Source: Chiayiivirga sp. | Lineage (GTDB): Bacteria; Pseudomonadota; Gammaproteobacteria; Xanthomonadales; Xanthomonadaceae | Assembly: GCA_022647565.1 (NCBI GenBank) | Contig: JALCLA010000001.1 | Span: 1,537,117 to 1,601,116 of the forward strand | Direction of reading: 5' to 3' | Length of the DNA stretch: 64,000 nt | In this document: one piece after another, positions 39,368 to 50,800 of the stretch | Position numbering within the stretch: the stretch's first letter is position 1 | How the letters are laid out: each line of letters begins with the position of its first letter | Position numbers and translations under genes: made by a program | The notes under the pieces: model-generated | Told to the model about the DNA's origin: nothing | Databases searched by the model: none | The model's input: only the letters and a program-made list of their open reading frames with translations

Positions 39368-39910
39368 ATGCGGCGGCCCGATCCGGCCTCGTCAGCGGAT
39401 CGGGCCGCCGTAGCGGTACACGATTTGGAACAATCGCAGGCGGTGAACGAGCCGCACGACCGGGCAGCCAAGGATGCGTATCGACGCGCGCTGGGCCTGC
39501 TCGTGCGGCGCGAGCATTCGCGGCGTGAACTAGGCCGCAAGCTGGCTGCGAAGGGCGATGATGCGGAGGCTGTCGTTCAGGCGCTGGAAGCGCTGGCGGC
39601 ACAGGGCTACCAGGACGAGGCCCGTTTCGCCGAAATGCTGATCCGCACCCGAATCAACGCGGGTTACGGCCCGATGCATATCCGTGCGGAACTTGGCACC
39701 CACGGCATCGACCCCGATGTTGCCGCAAGCATGCTGGCAGAGGCGGAGCCGGATTGGGTGGTGCTGGCGGCCGATGCCTTGCGCCGCCGCTATGGCGCGC
39801 GTCCGGCACGGGATCGCGCCGAACAGATCAAACGCGGCCAGTTCCTGCAGCGCCGCGGTTTCGATGCAGGTAGCATCCGGGCCGCCCTGCAGGTTGGCTC
39901 CGAGGGCTGA
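39368..39910 (+). CDS. recX: recombination regulator RecX
   Basis: 180 aa, starts 3 bp after the recA stop. RecX repeats: AYRRALGLLVRREHSRRELGRKLAAKG, VVQALEALAAQGYQDEARFAEMLIRTRINAGYGPMHIRAEL and the C-terminal KRGQFLQRRGFDAGSIRAAL. Inhibits RecA filament extension. N-terminal 30 residues are poorly conserved and the start may be internal. Confidence 0.93.
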   Translation: MRRPDPASSADRAAVAVHDLEQSQAVNEPHDRAAKDAYRRALGLLVRREHSRRELGRKLAAKGDDAEAVVQALEALAAQGYQDEARFAEMLIRTRINAGYGPMHIRAELGTHGIDPDVAASMLAEAEPDWVVLAADALRRRYGARPARDRAEQIKRGQFLQRRGFDAGSIRAALQVGSEG

Positions 39911-40029
39911 TCCAGCTCCGGCCGTCGCGGAGAAACTGGTCGTACACGCCCGTCCGGGAGGCATCGCTGGACCCCAGGTTTCAGGGTCCTGCGATCGCGC
40001 CGCTTCGCGCCGCCGCAAGGGGCTGATAG

Positions 40030-42798
<2,769 letters not shown>

Positions 42799-43012
42799 GC
42801 AAGGTCCGGTGCGAGGCGCTGCCGGTTTCTGGCAGCAGTGGCTTGAGGGCGTGACGCCCTCAATTGCGGGGGCGGAACGGCTTGGCTATATTCGGCCTCG
42901 CCTGCTGCGCCTTCGGAGGAAGCGAGCAGGCACCACCGACGCCGCTGGGGAGTGGCGCGGTTCGTAAGGGGGAGCGCCGACCGTCAGCGGGCCGGACGCA
43001 GGGAGGTGTCGA

Positions 43013-43222
43013 ATGCTGATTCTGACTCGCCGTGTCGGCGAAACGCTCATGATCGGAGACCAGGTGACGGTCACCGTGCTCGGTGTGAAAGGCAATCAGG
43101 TGCGCATCGGAATCAGCGCACCCAAGGACGTCTCGGTGCACCGCGAGGAAATCTATCAGCGCATCCGCCGCGAAGAGCCGGATGCGACGTCGACGCCGGA
43201 AGGTGGCTCGAATCCCGCCTGA
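43013..43222 (+). CDS. csrA: carbon storage regulator CsrA
   Basis: 69 aa RNA-binding dimer that represses or stabilises mRNAs with GGA motifs. [34 protein letters not shown] is canonical, with Arg44 equivalent in [12 protein letters not shown]. Strong gggagg RBS at 43001-43006. Position after alaS and before tRNA-Ser is conserved. The 214-bp gap from alaS holds no other gene. Confidence 0.98.
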   Translation: MLILTRRVGETLMIGDQVTVTVLGVKGNQVRIGISAPKDVSVHREEIYQRIRREEPDATSTPEGGSNPA

Positions 43223-43325
43223 CCGGCGTCAGGCGTGTCCTTGGCCTGACGCGATCCGTCGCTGCCGCACCCAAGCACCATCGCGCTCGATGGCGCTGCG
43301 CGCGTCTCAGATCCTGTTCCCAGGG

Positions 43326-43354
43326 TTTACCGCAGCCGGGTAAGCCGCTATCCT
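43326..43354 (+). promoter_or_regulatory. tRNA-Ser promoter
   Basis: TTTACC (43326-43331) and TATCCT (43349-43354) separated by 17 bp, ending 38 bp before the mature tRNA. Confidence 0.55.
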
Positions 43355-43392
43355 TTCGCGCCCGGCGAACCAGTGCCGGGGCCGGAAAATCC

Positions 43393-43485
43393 GGAGTGAT
43401 GCCCGAGAGGCCGAAGGGGCTCCCCTGCTAAGGGAGTATAGGGTCAAAAGCTCTATCGAGGGTTCGAATCCCTCTCACTCCGCCA
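43393..43485 (+). tRNA. tRNA-Ser (anticodon GCT)
   Basis: 93 nt with CCA encoded. Acceptor ggagtga (43393-43399) pairs with tcactcc (43475-43481). Anticodon stem ctccc/gggag encloses loop ctGCTaa (anticodon 43427-43429). Long variable arm and gttcgaatc T-loop, as expected for a class II serine tRNA reading AGC/AGU. Confidence 0.97.
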
Positions 43486-43822
43486 CGCTTCGCGTGGTTG
43501 CGTTCGAGCGATTTCCAGCCACAGCGCCTGCATGCGCAGCGGCGTTCGCGGGCTCGCCGCCAAGCGGCTCGAAAGCCCCACTCACCCCTCTCACTCCGCC
43601 ACGCTTCGCGTGGTTGCGTTCGAGCGATTTCCAGCCACTGCGCCTGCATGCGCAGCGGCGTTCGCGGGCTCGCCGCCAAGCGGCTCGAAAGCCCCACTCA
43701 CCCCTCTCACTCCGCCACGCTTCGCGTGGTTACGTTCAAGCGATTTCCAGCCACTGCGCCTGCATGCGCAGCGGCGTTCGCGGGCTTGCCGCCAAGCGGC
43801 TCGAAAGGCCCAGCCACGCCAC
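43473..43822. repeat. three 116-bp tandem repeats starting in the tRNA-Ser 3' end
   Basis: Units begin at about 43473, 43589 and 43705 with exactly 116-bp spacing, and the start of a fourth appears at about 43821. Each begins with the tRNA 3' end (ctcactccgcca) followed by hairpin CCACGC ttc GCGTGG, then a second hairpin-prone region with ctgcatgcgcag. Units differ at only a few positions, the third most. Reading frames are open through the repeats, but nothing suggests a protein. Confidence 0.93.
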
Positions 43823-44002
43823 TCACTCCGCTTGCGCCATAAGGCGCTGAACCAGCGGATTGTTGCGCGCGCCATCGGTGACGCCAACCTCCTTGCGTAG
43901 TGAAGATGTAATTTGCCGCGCGGGAATCCTTACTGGCTCTGACCGCCCATCGCACCGCATCGCGTTGCATGGGAGACGATCAGGATTTCGGGAGTAGCGA
44001 CG
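43823..44002. other. intergenic stretch between tandem repeats and beta-propeller gene
   Basis: No ORF, RNA or repeat that I can support. A cgggag sequence a short distance before the ATG at 44003 may serve as RBS. Confidence 0.4.
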
Positions 44003-46219
44003 ATGCGTCTTGCCCAACGGTTTCTCTTGCCCTTGGCTGTCGCGGCGCTTGCCGTGTGGTCGGACGGGTTGCGGGCCTTGCCCATCAACAATCCCGTGCT
44101 TGGAATCAGCCCGAGCAGCGTCAGCGTCGATCCGGGCGGCACCATCAGCGTGGATATCACCTACGCCGAGCGAATCCCGCCGGGGTCGCTGGAGATTTAC
44201 CGGGTGGCGGGTTCGGTCTTCTTCGATGCCTCAGCCCTGGTGCTGATGTCGGCGCAGCCGCTGGGCAGTGTCGAGTTCCGCACCTGCCAACTGGGCGCGA
44301 GCGGACGCGTCGACTTCGATTTCACCGACAGCCTGTGCTCATCGCCGTCGTTTCCGATTCCGAACGGCTCGCTGTGCCGCTTGACCTTCCGAGCGAACGC
44401 GACGCAGACCACGCGCATTGCGCGTCCGCTTGGGATGTCCATCACGAGTTGCAACGACGGTGTGGGCACCATCTGCAAGCGCCCAATCCCGCTGCCACAG
44501 CCTTCCACCGAGCGTACCTGCAGCGCCAGCAACGGCTCGATCACGGTTCGGCAGGCGCTGTTCGCGTCCGATCCGCCCCCCGGCTCGCGGATCGAGCTGG
44601 TCGCACCTCTTGGTGGCAGCAACAGCGCCAGCCTCGTGACGCGCAACGACGGAACGTTTTCCACTGCCATCGACTTGAACGGGCAGGCAGCGCCGCTGTC
44701 GCTGCTGCCGGATGCGTTCGGGCTGGCGCCGGCGGAAGTGCGCACGGTGCAGGTGGGGTGTGCGCCGACGCGCACCGGCAGCTTCGAACAAGTGGTCACC
44801 ACTGCAGTAAGCAATGATCCGGATCGGGCGTCAGCCAGCTATACCGTGGCCTGCGCGGCCACGCTGTCGCCCGAACGTGATGTCGAAGACCTCAGCATCG
44901 TCGGAAATGGCGATAGCTTCGCGCCGCGCTACGACGCTTCGGGCCGCTACATGGTGTTCGAATCCCGAGCCAGCAATCTCGCAAGCTTCGGGCAGGGTCC
45001 GCTGCCGGACAACAACGGCGGCAGCGACATCTTTCTGCTCGATACCCAAGGCGGCGACGTCACGCGCATCAGCGTCGATACCAACGAGTTCGAGATGCAG
45101 GGAGGATCGATCGAACCCAGCGTCGCGGCCAACGGCCAGCAAGTGGTGTTCGTCGCGCCTGCCTCAGCCGCCAAGACCCTGTGGGGCGAATCCAAGGCCA
45201 TGCGCGAACGTCGCATGAAAGCTGGCGGTTTCGTCATGCTGATGCGCAACCTGATCACGGGCACGACCCAGGCAATCGGCGGCATCGTCGGCGGCGCCGG
45301 GACGAATCCCGTCATCGCCCCCGGCTCCGGTTCCATTGCATATACCGCCTTCAACACAGACCCGGCCCAGGGCTACGTCGGGCCAAACGTGTATGTGAGC
45401 CAGCTTGAGCCGCAACCCGACGGGGGTTTCCTGGAAAAGCCAGGGTCGCCTTTCTGCGTGACCTGCAAGGCGATCGATGCCGGCGGCACCGAGGGCGAGG
45501 CGGCGCAGGGTGACAGCGGTTCGCCCGTGCTCTCCGCCGATGGCCAGTTCGTGGCGTTCGAGACGCGCGCGAAGAACCTGCTCAGCGCTTCGCCCAGCCC
45601 CTGTCCCGGCGGTGGCAGCGAGGTGATGCTGCGCAACCTGCTTACCGGCGTCACGCAGCGCATGAGTCCACCCGCGGGCATGGCTGCTGGCGCCTGCGGT
45701 TCGGTTGGCAGCAGCAAGCCAAGCATCGACTACTCCGGGCGCAAGATTGCGTTCGAGAGCGATTCCGGCGTCATTCCGGGCAATGCCGCGCAACCTTTCT
45801 CCAACGTATTCATGGTGGACGCGGCGACCGCCGGCCACGTGCGCATCTCCGAGGCCGCGGACGGCATTGCCGCGAACGCAGCATCCGGCCAGGCCAGCAT
45901 CTCCGGGGACGGGCGCAGCGTGGCCTTCGTATCGTCCGCCACCAACCTTGATGATGACTTCACCGACAGCAACGGCCTGCCGGACGTACACGCGCGGCGC
46001 GTCGGCGTGGTGGGCGTGCAGCGGCTGTCGCTTTCGGTGACGGGCAATCAGGCAAACGCCTCGATGCTGCGCCCCGCGTTGAGCTATAGCGGCGCACGAG
46101 TTGCCTTCGACTCCGGCGCCAGCAACCTGGTATTCGATGATGTGAATGATGCGAACGACGTCTTTCAACGCGTGATGCCGGTTAACGCGGACGTGCTGCT
46201 GTATTCCGGCTTCGAATGA
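44003..46219 (+). CDS. secreted TolB/PD40-type beta-propeller protein, paralogue, C-terminal -GFE
   Basis: 738 aa. Signal peptide MRLAQRFLLPLAVAALAVWSDGLRA. An N-terminal cohesin-like beta domain (SPSSVSVDPGGTISVDITYA... about 30-165), a Cys-containing Ig-like part to about 290, then PD40 repeats (YDASGRYMVFESRASNL, SADGQFVAFETRAKNL, YSGRKIAFESDSG, SGDGRSVAFVSSATNL, YSGARVAFDSGASNL). Ends LLYSGFE. Shares with the 4946-7192 protein the whole propeller and a LWGESKAMRERRMKAGGF-type insertion; the N-terminal domain differs. Function unknown. Confidence 0.87.
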   Translation: MRLAQRFLLPLAVAALAVWSDGLRALPINNPVLGISPSSVSVDPGGTISVDITYAERIPPGSLEIYRVAGSVFFDASALVLMSAQPLGSVEFRTCQLGASGRVDFDFTDSLCSSPSFPIPNGSLCRLTFRANATQTTRIARPLGMSITSCNDGVGTICKRPIPLPQPSTERTCSASNGSITVRQALFASDPPPGSRIELVAPLGGSNSASLVTRNDGTFSTAIDLNGQAAPLSLLPDAFGLAPAEVRTVQVGCAPTRTGSFEQVVTTAVSNDPDRASASYTVACAATLSPERDVEDLSIVGNGDSFAPRYDASGRYMVFESRASNLASFGQGPLPDNNGGSDIFLLDTQGGDVTRISVDTNEFEMQGGSIEPSVAANGQQVVFVAPASAAKTLWGESKAMRERRMKAGGFVMLMRNLITGTTQAIGGIVGGAGTNPVIAPGSGSIAYTAFNTDPAQGYVGPNVYVSQLEPQPDGGFLEKPGSPFCVTCKAIDAGGTEGEAAQGDSGSPVLSADGQFVAFETRAKNLLSASPSPCPGGGSEVMLRNLLTGVTQRMSPPAGMAAGACGSVGSSKPSIDYSGRKIAFESDSGVIPGNAAQPFSNVFMVDAATAGHVRISEAADGIAANAASGQASISGDGRSVAFVSSATNLDDDFTDSNGLPDVHARRVGVVGVQRLSLSVTGNQANASMLRPALSYSGARVAFDSGASNLVFDDVNDANDVFQRVMPVNADVLLYSGFE

Positions 46220-46243
46220 ACGCAGCCGGGCTCGGGCACGGGC

Positions 46244-46272
46244 TTGACGGACCCTTGGCACATAGCCATAAT
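46244..46272 (+). promoter_or_regulatory. tRNA-Arg promoter
   Basis: TTGACG (46244-46249), 17-bp spacer, CATAAT (46267-46272), 10 bp before the mature tRNA. Confidence 0.65.
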
Positions 46273-46282
46273 TCGCGGCTCC

Positions 46283-46359
46283 GCGCCCGTAGCTCAGTTG
46301 GATAGAGCACCAGGCTACGAACTTGGGGGTCGGGAGTTCGAATCTCTCCGGGCGCGCCA
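46283..46359 (+). tRNA. tRNA-Arg (anticodon ACG)
   Basis: 77 nt with encoded CCA. Acceptor gcgcccg (46283-46289) pairs with cgggcgc (46349-46355). D-arm agctcagttggatagagc; anticodon loop ctACGaa (46317-46319); T-loop gttcgaatc. The A34 is expected to be deaminated to inosine by TadA. Confidence 0.97.
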
Positions 46360-46460
46360 GCGACTGAAACGACACCCAAAAAAACAAGAACGCCAGCGAC
46401 TTACCCGTTCGCGCTCTCCCTCGCTGGCGTTCAGACCGCCACGAGGCTGACGGACATTGT

Positions 46461-46841
46461 TTGCGCACCGCCCGGAGTCTGGCGCCCCTGCTTCGCGCCG
46501 CACGCGAGGCGGTCGCGCGATGTCCACTCTTCCTCGATGGCTGGAGCCGCGTTGCCGGCTTGCTGTTCACCCAGCACAAATTCGCCGAGGCACTGGCAGT
46601 CGCCGAGCCCGTCGCCACTGCGCTACTGAATATGCTGCCGACCGCGGGTGTCGTCCAGGTCCGCTACGGCCACCTCGAGAATCGCCCCTTCTTCCGCATC
46701 GTCCATTGCCACCTGCTCCTGCTGCATCAGGCCGGACGCCATCGTGAGGCTGATGCGTTGGCCGCACGGATGTATCGCCTTTGGCCGGGCGACAACATGG
46801 GATTCCGCTTTCTTCTCGACCAAGCCAGTCGGGAGGAGTAA
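46461..46841 (+). CDS. small TPR-like protein
   Basis: 126 aa from a TTG; no good ATG or RBS, so the start is uncertain. Helical repeats: FLDGWSRVAGLLFTQHKFAEALAVAEPVATAL and VHCHLLLLHQAGRHREADALAARMYRLWPGDNMGFRFLL, the last like the TPR-type 'LNPxDNxGxR' motif. May be a fragment of a larger tetratricopeptide protein cut near the tRNA. Confidence 0.5.
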   Translation: MRTARSLAPLLRAAREAVARCPLFLDGWSRVAGLLFTQHKFAEALAVAEPVATALLNMLPTAGVVQVRYGHLENRPFFRIVHCHLLLLHQAGRHREADALAARMYRLWPGDNMGFRFLLDQASREE

Positions 46842-47377
46842 TCGACGACGACGGGTTACATCACGTCGTCGTAGTGATGCTGCGTTGCTCGCGCGAGGCT
46901 TTTCCGACGGCGCAGATCGGTGTCGGTACTGAAGCGATCCAGAGTGCAGATTGCCAGCAGCCTGACCACTTCCTGCCAACCAAGCTGCCCACGGCAGGCA
47001 GAGTCGTTGACCAACTTCGGCAGGCAGTTGACCGTGGTCAGCCACTTGCCGGAACTGGATCGCCAGCAGTCTGTGCCGATGCGAGGGCCTGAAAATTGGC
47101 TTTACGGTAGACGGCGGCGATTGCAGGCGGAGGTCCAACTGTCGCGCGTCGTGCTCCACGCCGCCGGGACATGGCGGGTCGTGCGACGTCGACTTCGGCC
47201 GCATCGCTGCCAGGAAGATCGTGGCGAAGGAGAAAGTGCGAGCATGATGCCGACATCCCGTTGTTCAAGATAATCAATCAGGATACGTCGCACCGGTAGC
47301 GTAGCTGATCGTGGCAGCAGGCAGCGAAATATGAGGTTCATCGCAGGCGTTGGGGTCGCGAGAGCGGGGCCGGTTGC
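46842..47377. other. gene-poor stretch with a decayed RHS fragment
   Basis: No intact gene. On the minus strand around 47105-47165 the sequence resembles rhs DNA near 49600-49700: ggcgtggagcacgac... against gtcgtggagcacgac..., about 40 matches in 51 by eye, and in frame STTRDSWTSACNRRR against TTRNNWTYTYNQRRG. Stops follow at once. The rest (46842-47100, 47170-47377) shows no gene I recognise. Confidence 0.5.
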
Positions 47378-47815
47378 TCAAAAACTCACAGTGTCATCGA
47401 GGAAAAGATGCGCCAGCCCCTGCTGTGCAGTGGTATCGGTGATGCTGACACGACGATCATCTGTGAGCGTGTAGTGGAAGAAGACATCCGCGCAGTACCC
47501 GGATCTGTGCTCCAAGAACACTCGAATGGCGTTGGTTGCTCCCGTGTCGCGAGCAAACCAGACATTCGTGACAATACCGACCGCCAAAGGCCGCTTCTCC
47601 TGCACCAAGGATCTGAACGATCTGGCTAACGCGTCCGCTCTATGCTGATCGTCGGTCCAATTGGCCTCGGGAGAAAGACCTACATGTACAACATCTTCCT
47701 GCTCGTTGAGATAACCCCCGAAAGGATGAAACTCACGGTGCGTGATCAGCATCTTCTCTGCGAACTCGACCAGATCGTTCATCAATATTTCCGATTGGGT
47801 CTTTGGGCTGCTCAT
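47378..47815 (-). CDS. candidate immunity protein to the RHS toxin
   Basis: 145 aa, no signal peptide, so cytosolic. Pattern LVEFAEKMLITHREFHPFGGYLNEQEDVVHVG ... AIRVFLEHRSGYCADVFFHYTL ... GLAHLFLDD resembles a family of small proteins often found after polymorphic toxins, though I cannot name it. Its ATG follows the toxin TAG with no base between, indicating translational coupling and a toxin-immunity pair. Base composition is lower in GC than the core genes, consistent with acquisition. Confidence 0.7.
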   Translation of the reverse strand: MSSPKTQSEILMNDLVEFAEKMLITHREFHPFGGYLNEQEDVVHVGLSPEANWTDDQHRADALARSFRSLVQEKRPLAVGIVTNVWFARDTGATNAIRVFLEHRSGYCADVFFHYTLTDDRRVSITDTTAQQGLAHLFLDDTVSF

Positions 47816-50800
47816 CTACCTTCCTCCTGGCCCAAGGTCGTCGCGTCTAATCACGGTGGACTGGCTTTGCACCGTCCCACTTACCCGCGTGTTGGTTCCA
47901 GTCACAATCACATGCTCTCGCCCGGTAGCTTGAGCATGCTCGCGCTGCGCTCGCAACTGGGACGAGTCCGACAATCGAGCAGTGTCTTTGATCTCGCCAA
48001 CTTGTACTGGATTCTCGAAGTCGGGAATCGTGCGCCCTCGACTCGTTGTCACGACCCCGGTGTTCTTTACTTCGCCCATGTCGGACAGAACTCGGGCTTC
48101 CGATGCACGCCCCCTCGCACCGGCCTCGACAATGTTGCTGCCTGCCTTGATGGCTTTCCCTGCTAGATCCCCAACAACGGGCACAAGGCCCACGCCGGCG
48201 GCTGCGATGTTCGCCAACGACGGATCGCGAACAGCCTCCACGATGCCTTTGATGTCGCCAAGGATGGGCGTGAAGTCCGCGACCGTCGACACGCGCGAAC
48301 TGAACTCCGCTTGTGACGACACGCTGCCGAATCCGCAACTCGTCCCCGAGCGTGATGCAGCCCGCTTCCCGCCCATCCGGATCGACATAGGAATACGGGT
48401 TGGAGCGGGCGTATTGATAGGGATTGAAGCTCGTCGGCTGTGCGCCCGACCGGATCTGGGCTGAGGAACACCAGGCCCGCTCGGATCGTAGTAGCGCTGC
48501 TGCATGTAGACGAGTTCGCCGATCTCGTCCATCGCATGCTTGGTGAACCCCGGGCCATCGCGCCAGATGCCGTCGTAGGGCGCGCCGTAGGGTTTGAGTC
48601 GGCTGCGATAGTCGACCGTGCCGCCGGTGGCGGATTTCACGCTCGGCGTGCCGCGGTGATCGCTGTGCAGGTAGCTGATCGTCGCAGTCTCGCTCGATAG
48701 CGGCCGGCTGCGCTGCGCGACCAGCGTGCCATTGAGCGAGAAGAACTCGATGCGTTCGGCGCGGCCCACATCCTCGACGTAGCGCAATTCGCCCTGGCGG
48801 TCATAGACCTGGTAGCGGGTGCCCCACATCGGAACGACGGAGGCCACGCGGCGGCCGTGCGCGTCGTACTGGTGGGTGAAGCTGCCGTTGTAGGCGATGA
48901 GCCGTCCGGCGCGATCGAACGTCATCGGTTCCAGCGTGGTGATGGTGTTTTCCTCGAACCCGTTGCGCCAGATCGTGGGCGAGGTGAACGTCGGGTTGCC
49001 CGGCCGGCTGGTGTTGCGGCTGCTCAGTTCGCCGCGGTCGTTCCAGAGATAGTCCACCACGTCGGCGCTGCCCACGGTGGTGATCTGGCTCAGCCGCTGC
49101 GTCGTCGCATTGACGTGGAAGCGACGGTCCACCCCGTTGAGCACCGTGCGCCGCGTGCGATCAAGCGGATCGTAGGTGTAGGTCTCGTTGCCAGTTGCGG
49201 CGCCGGTGACCGTGGTCAATCGATCCCGCCCGTCGTAGCCGAGCGTGCGCGATTCGAGCCCGCCGGGCACGCCATCGGTGATCCCGCCCAGGTTGGCGTT
49301 GGCGTCGTAGGTCAGGAGGTGGTCGAGCAGCTTCACCCCGAAGCGGCTGTCGAGGATCTGGCCCGGCAACTGCCGCGTGTTCGGCGTGATCGTGCGGGTG
49401 GTGCTGTTGCCGTAGGTGAAGCCGGCCAATTGGCCAGACGGCTGATAGGTGGCGCTGCTCGCGTAGACGCCGACCTGACGCGGCTCGCCGTAGGCGTTCG
49501 GGTTGAAGCTGACCGCGTGTCCGCCCGGATAGGTCAGATTCGACACGGCGCCGTTGGCGGCATAGCTCCAGTCCAGCAGGAAGGTCTTGCCGTCGATGGC
49601 GAGAGATTCGCTTTCGAGGCCGCGGCGCTGGTTGTAGGTGTAGGTCCAGTTGTTGCGGGTCGTGCTCCACGACGACCGGGTTCAGCGTGCTGAGCGTGCC
49701 GACACGTCGCGGTCTGCATCGCGCCATCATTGAAGTAGGTGTAGCCGACATCGTCAGTACGGTGCCCGGGGGTTGATCGATGCCGAGCAGGCGGTTGAGC
49801 GACCGTCGTAGGCGTAAGATCGAGCGATCCGTCGTCGGGCACGCTGGTGCGCTGGCAGTCGCTCGTGCTGGTCAGCGTGTTCTGTCCCACCGGCGCTTCC
49901 AGAACCAGATTGCCGGCGGCGTCGTACTCGAACACTGGTGACCCCGGCATCGGGTTCGATCGTCTTTGCACAGAGCGCTGCTAACCGTCGTACACGAACT
50001 GCGCTGGGCAACGCTGACGAACTCGTTGGTCCGCACGTGGTGGGATTGAACCAGGTGCCGCTGCGCGTCAGTGTCGATCGGCTTGCCATAGGCGTCGCGC
50101 GTGCATAGGTGCTCGTGGTGCTCTCCGGCGCGGTGATCTGCAGCGGCGCGTCGTAGCTCGGCTCGTCGAAGGCCTGGTACGTGGTCGCCGTGACCTGACT
50201 CCGCGCGTTGGTGTGCTGGGTCGTGGAATGGCACGCCAAGTAGGCCGTGCTGACGTGCTCAGCAGGCCCAGTTCCGAGTCGGCCGTGGTGCCCGTGACGC
50301 GTCCCGAGCGCGTCGTAGGCCGTGTCGATGCCCGTGTTGAGCATCGTGTAGTCATTGTTTGTAACGCTGCTGGAGACCGGGTAGGACGCGAAAACGTCTC
50401 GCGGCCGGCGTGGTCGAAGGTCTTGCGCACGAAGCGCTCGCCGGCGCTGGCGTCTGTCGTGCGCTGGCGGGTGAGGATCGGGCGCCATAGGCCGTCGTAG
50501 TAGGTCTCATGAATCCGCGTATTGGTGGTTTCGGTTCGCTTCCAGTGCTGGGCCGCGATGTTGTACTCCGCCGCGCCTACTTTCGCGAAGACGATCGAAG
50601 TCGCCGACCAGGTCGAAGTGTCGCAGGTACCGGGCGAAGACTCCGACGGCTGGGTGACGAGGTTCACCCGCCCCATCGCGTCTCGGCCATAGCAGGTGGT
50701 GTTACCCAGTTCGTCCGTAATCGAGATGATCTCGCCGAAGTCGTTGGCGACTGCCGATTCGCTGACGCTGGTCGGATAGCCTAGGGTCTGCGGCACGCCT

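Noticed and set aside
43473..43822. CRISPR array
   Set aside because: Units are contiguous 116-bp copies with no unique spacers and no cas genes nearby.
43494..43900. Overlapping small ORFs in all frames over the tRNA-Ser repeats
   Set aside because: The 116-bp repeats simply lack stop codons; the peptides are translations of the repeat, not genes.
46940..47060. IS21 end remnant suggested by scattered ctgaccac/gtggtcag motifs
   Set aside because: Motifs are short, partly degenerate and not arranged like the ends of the intact IS21; evidence too thin.
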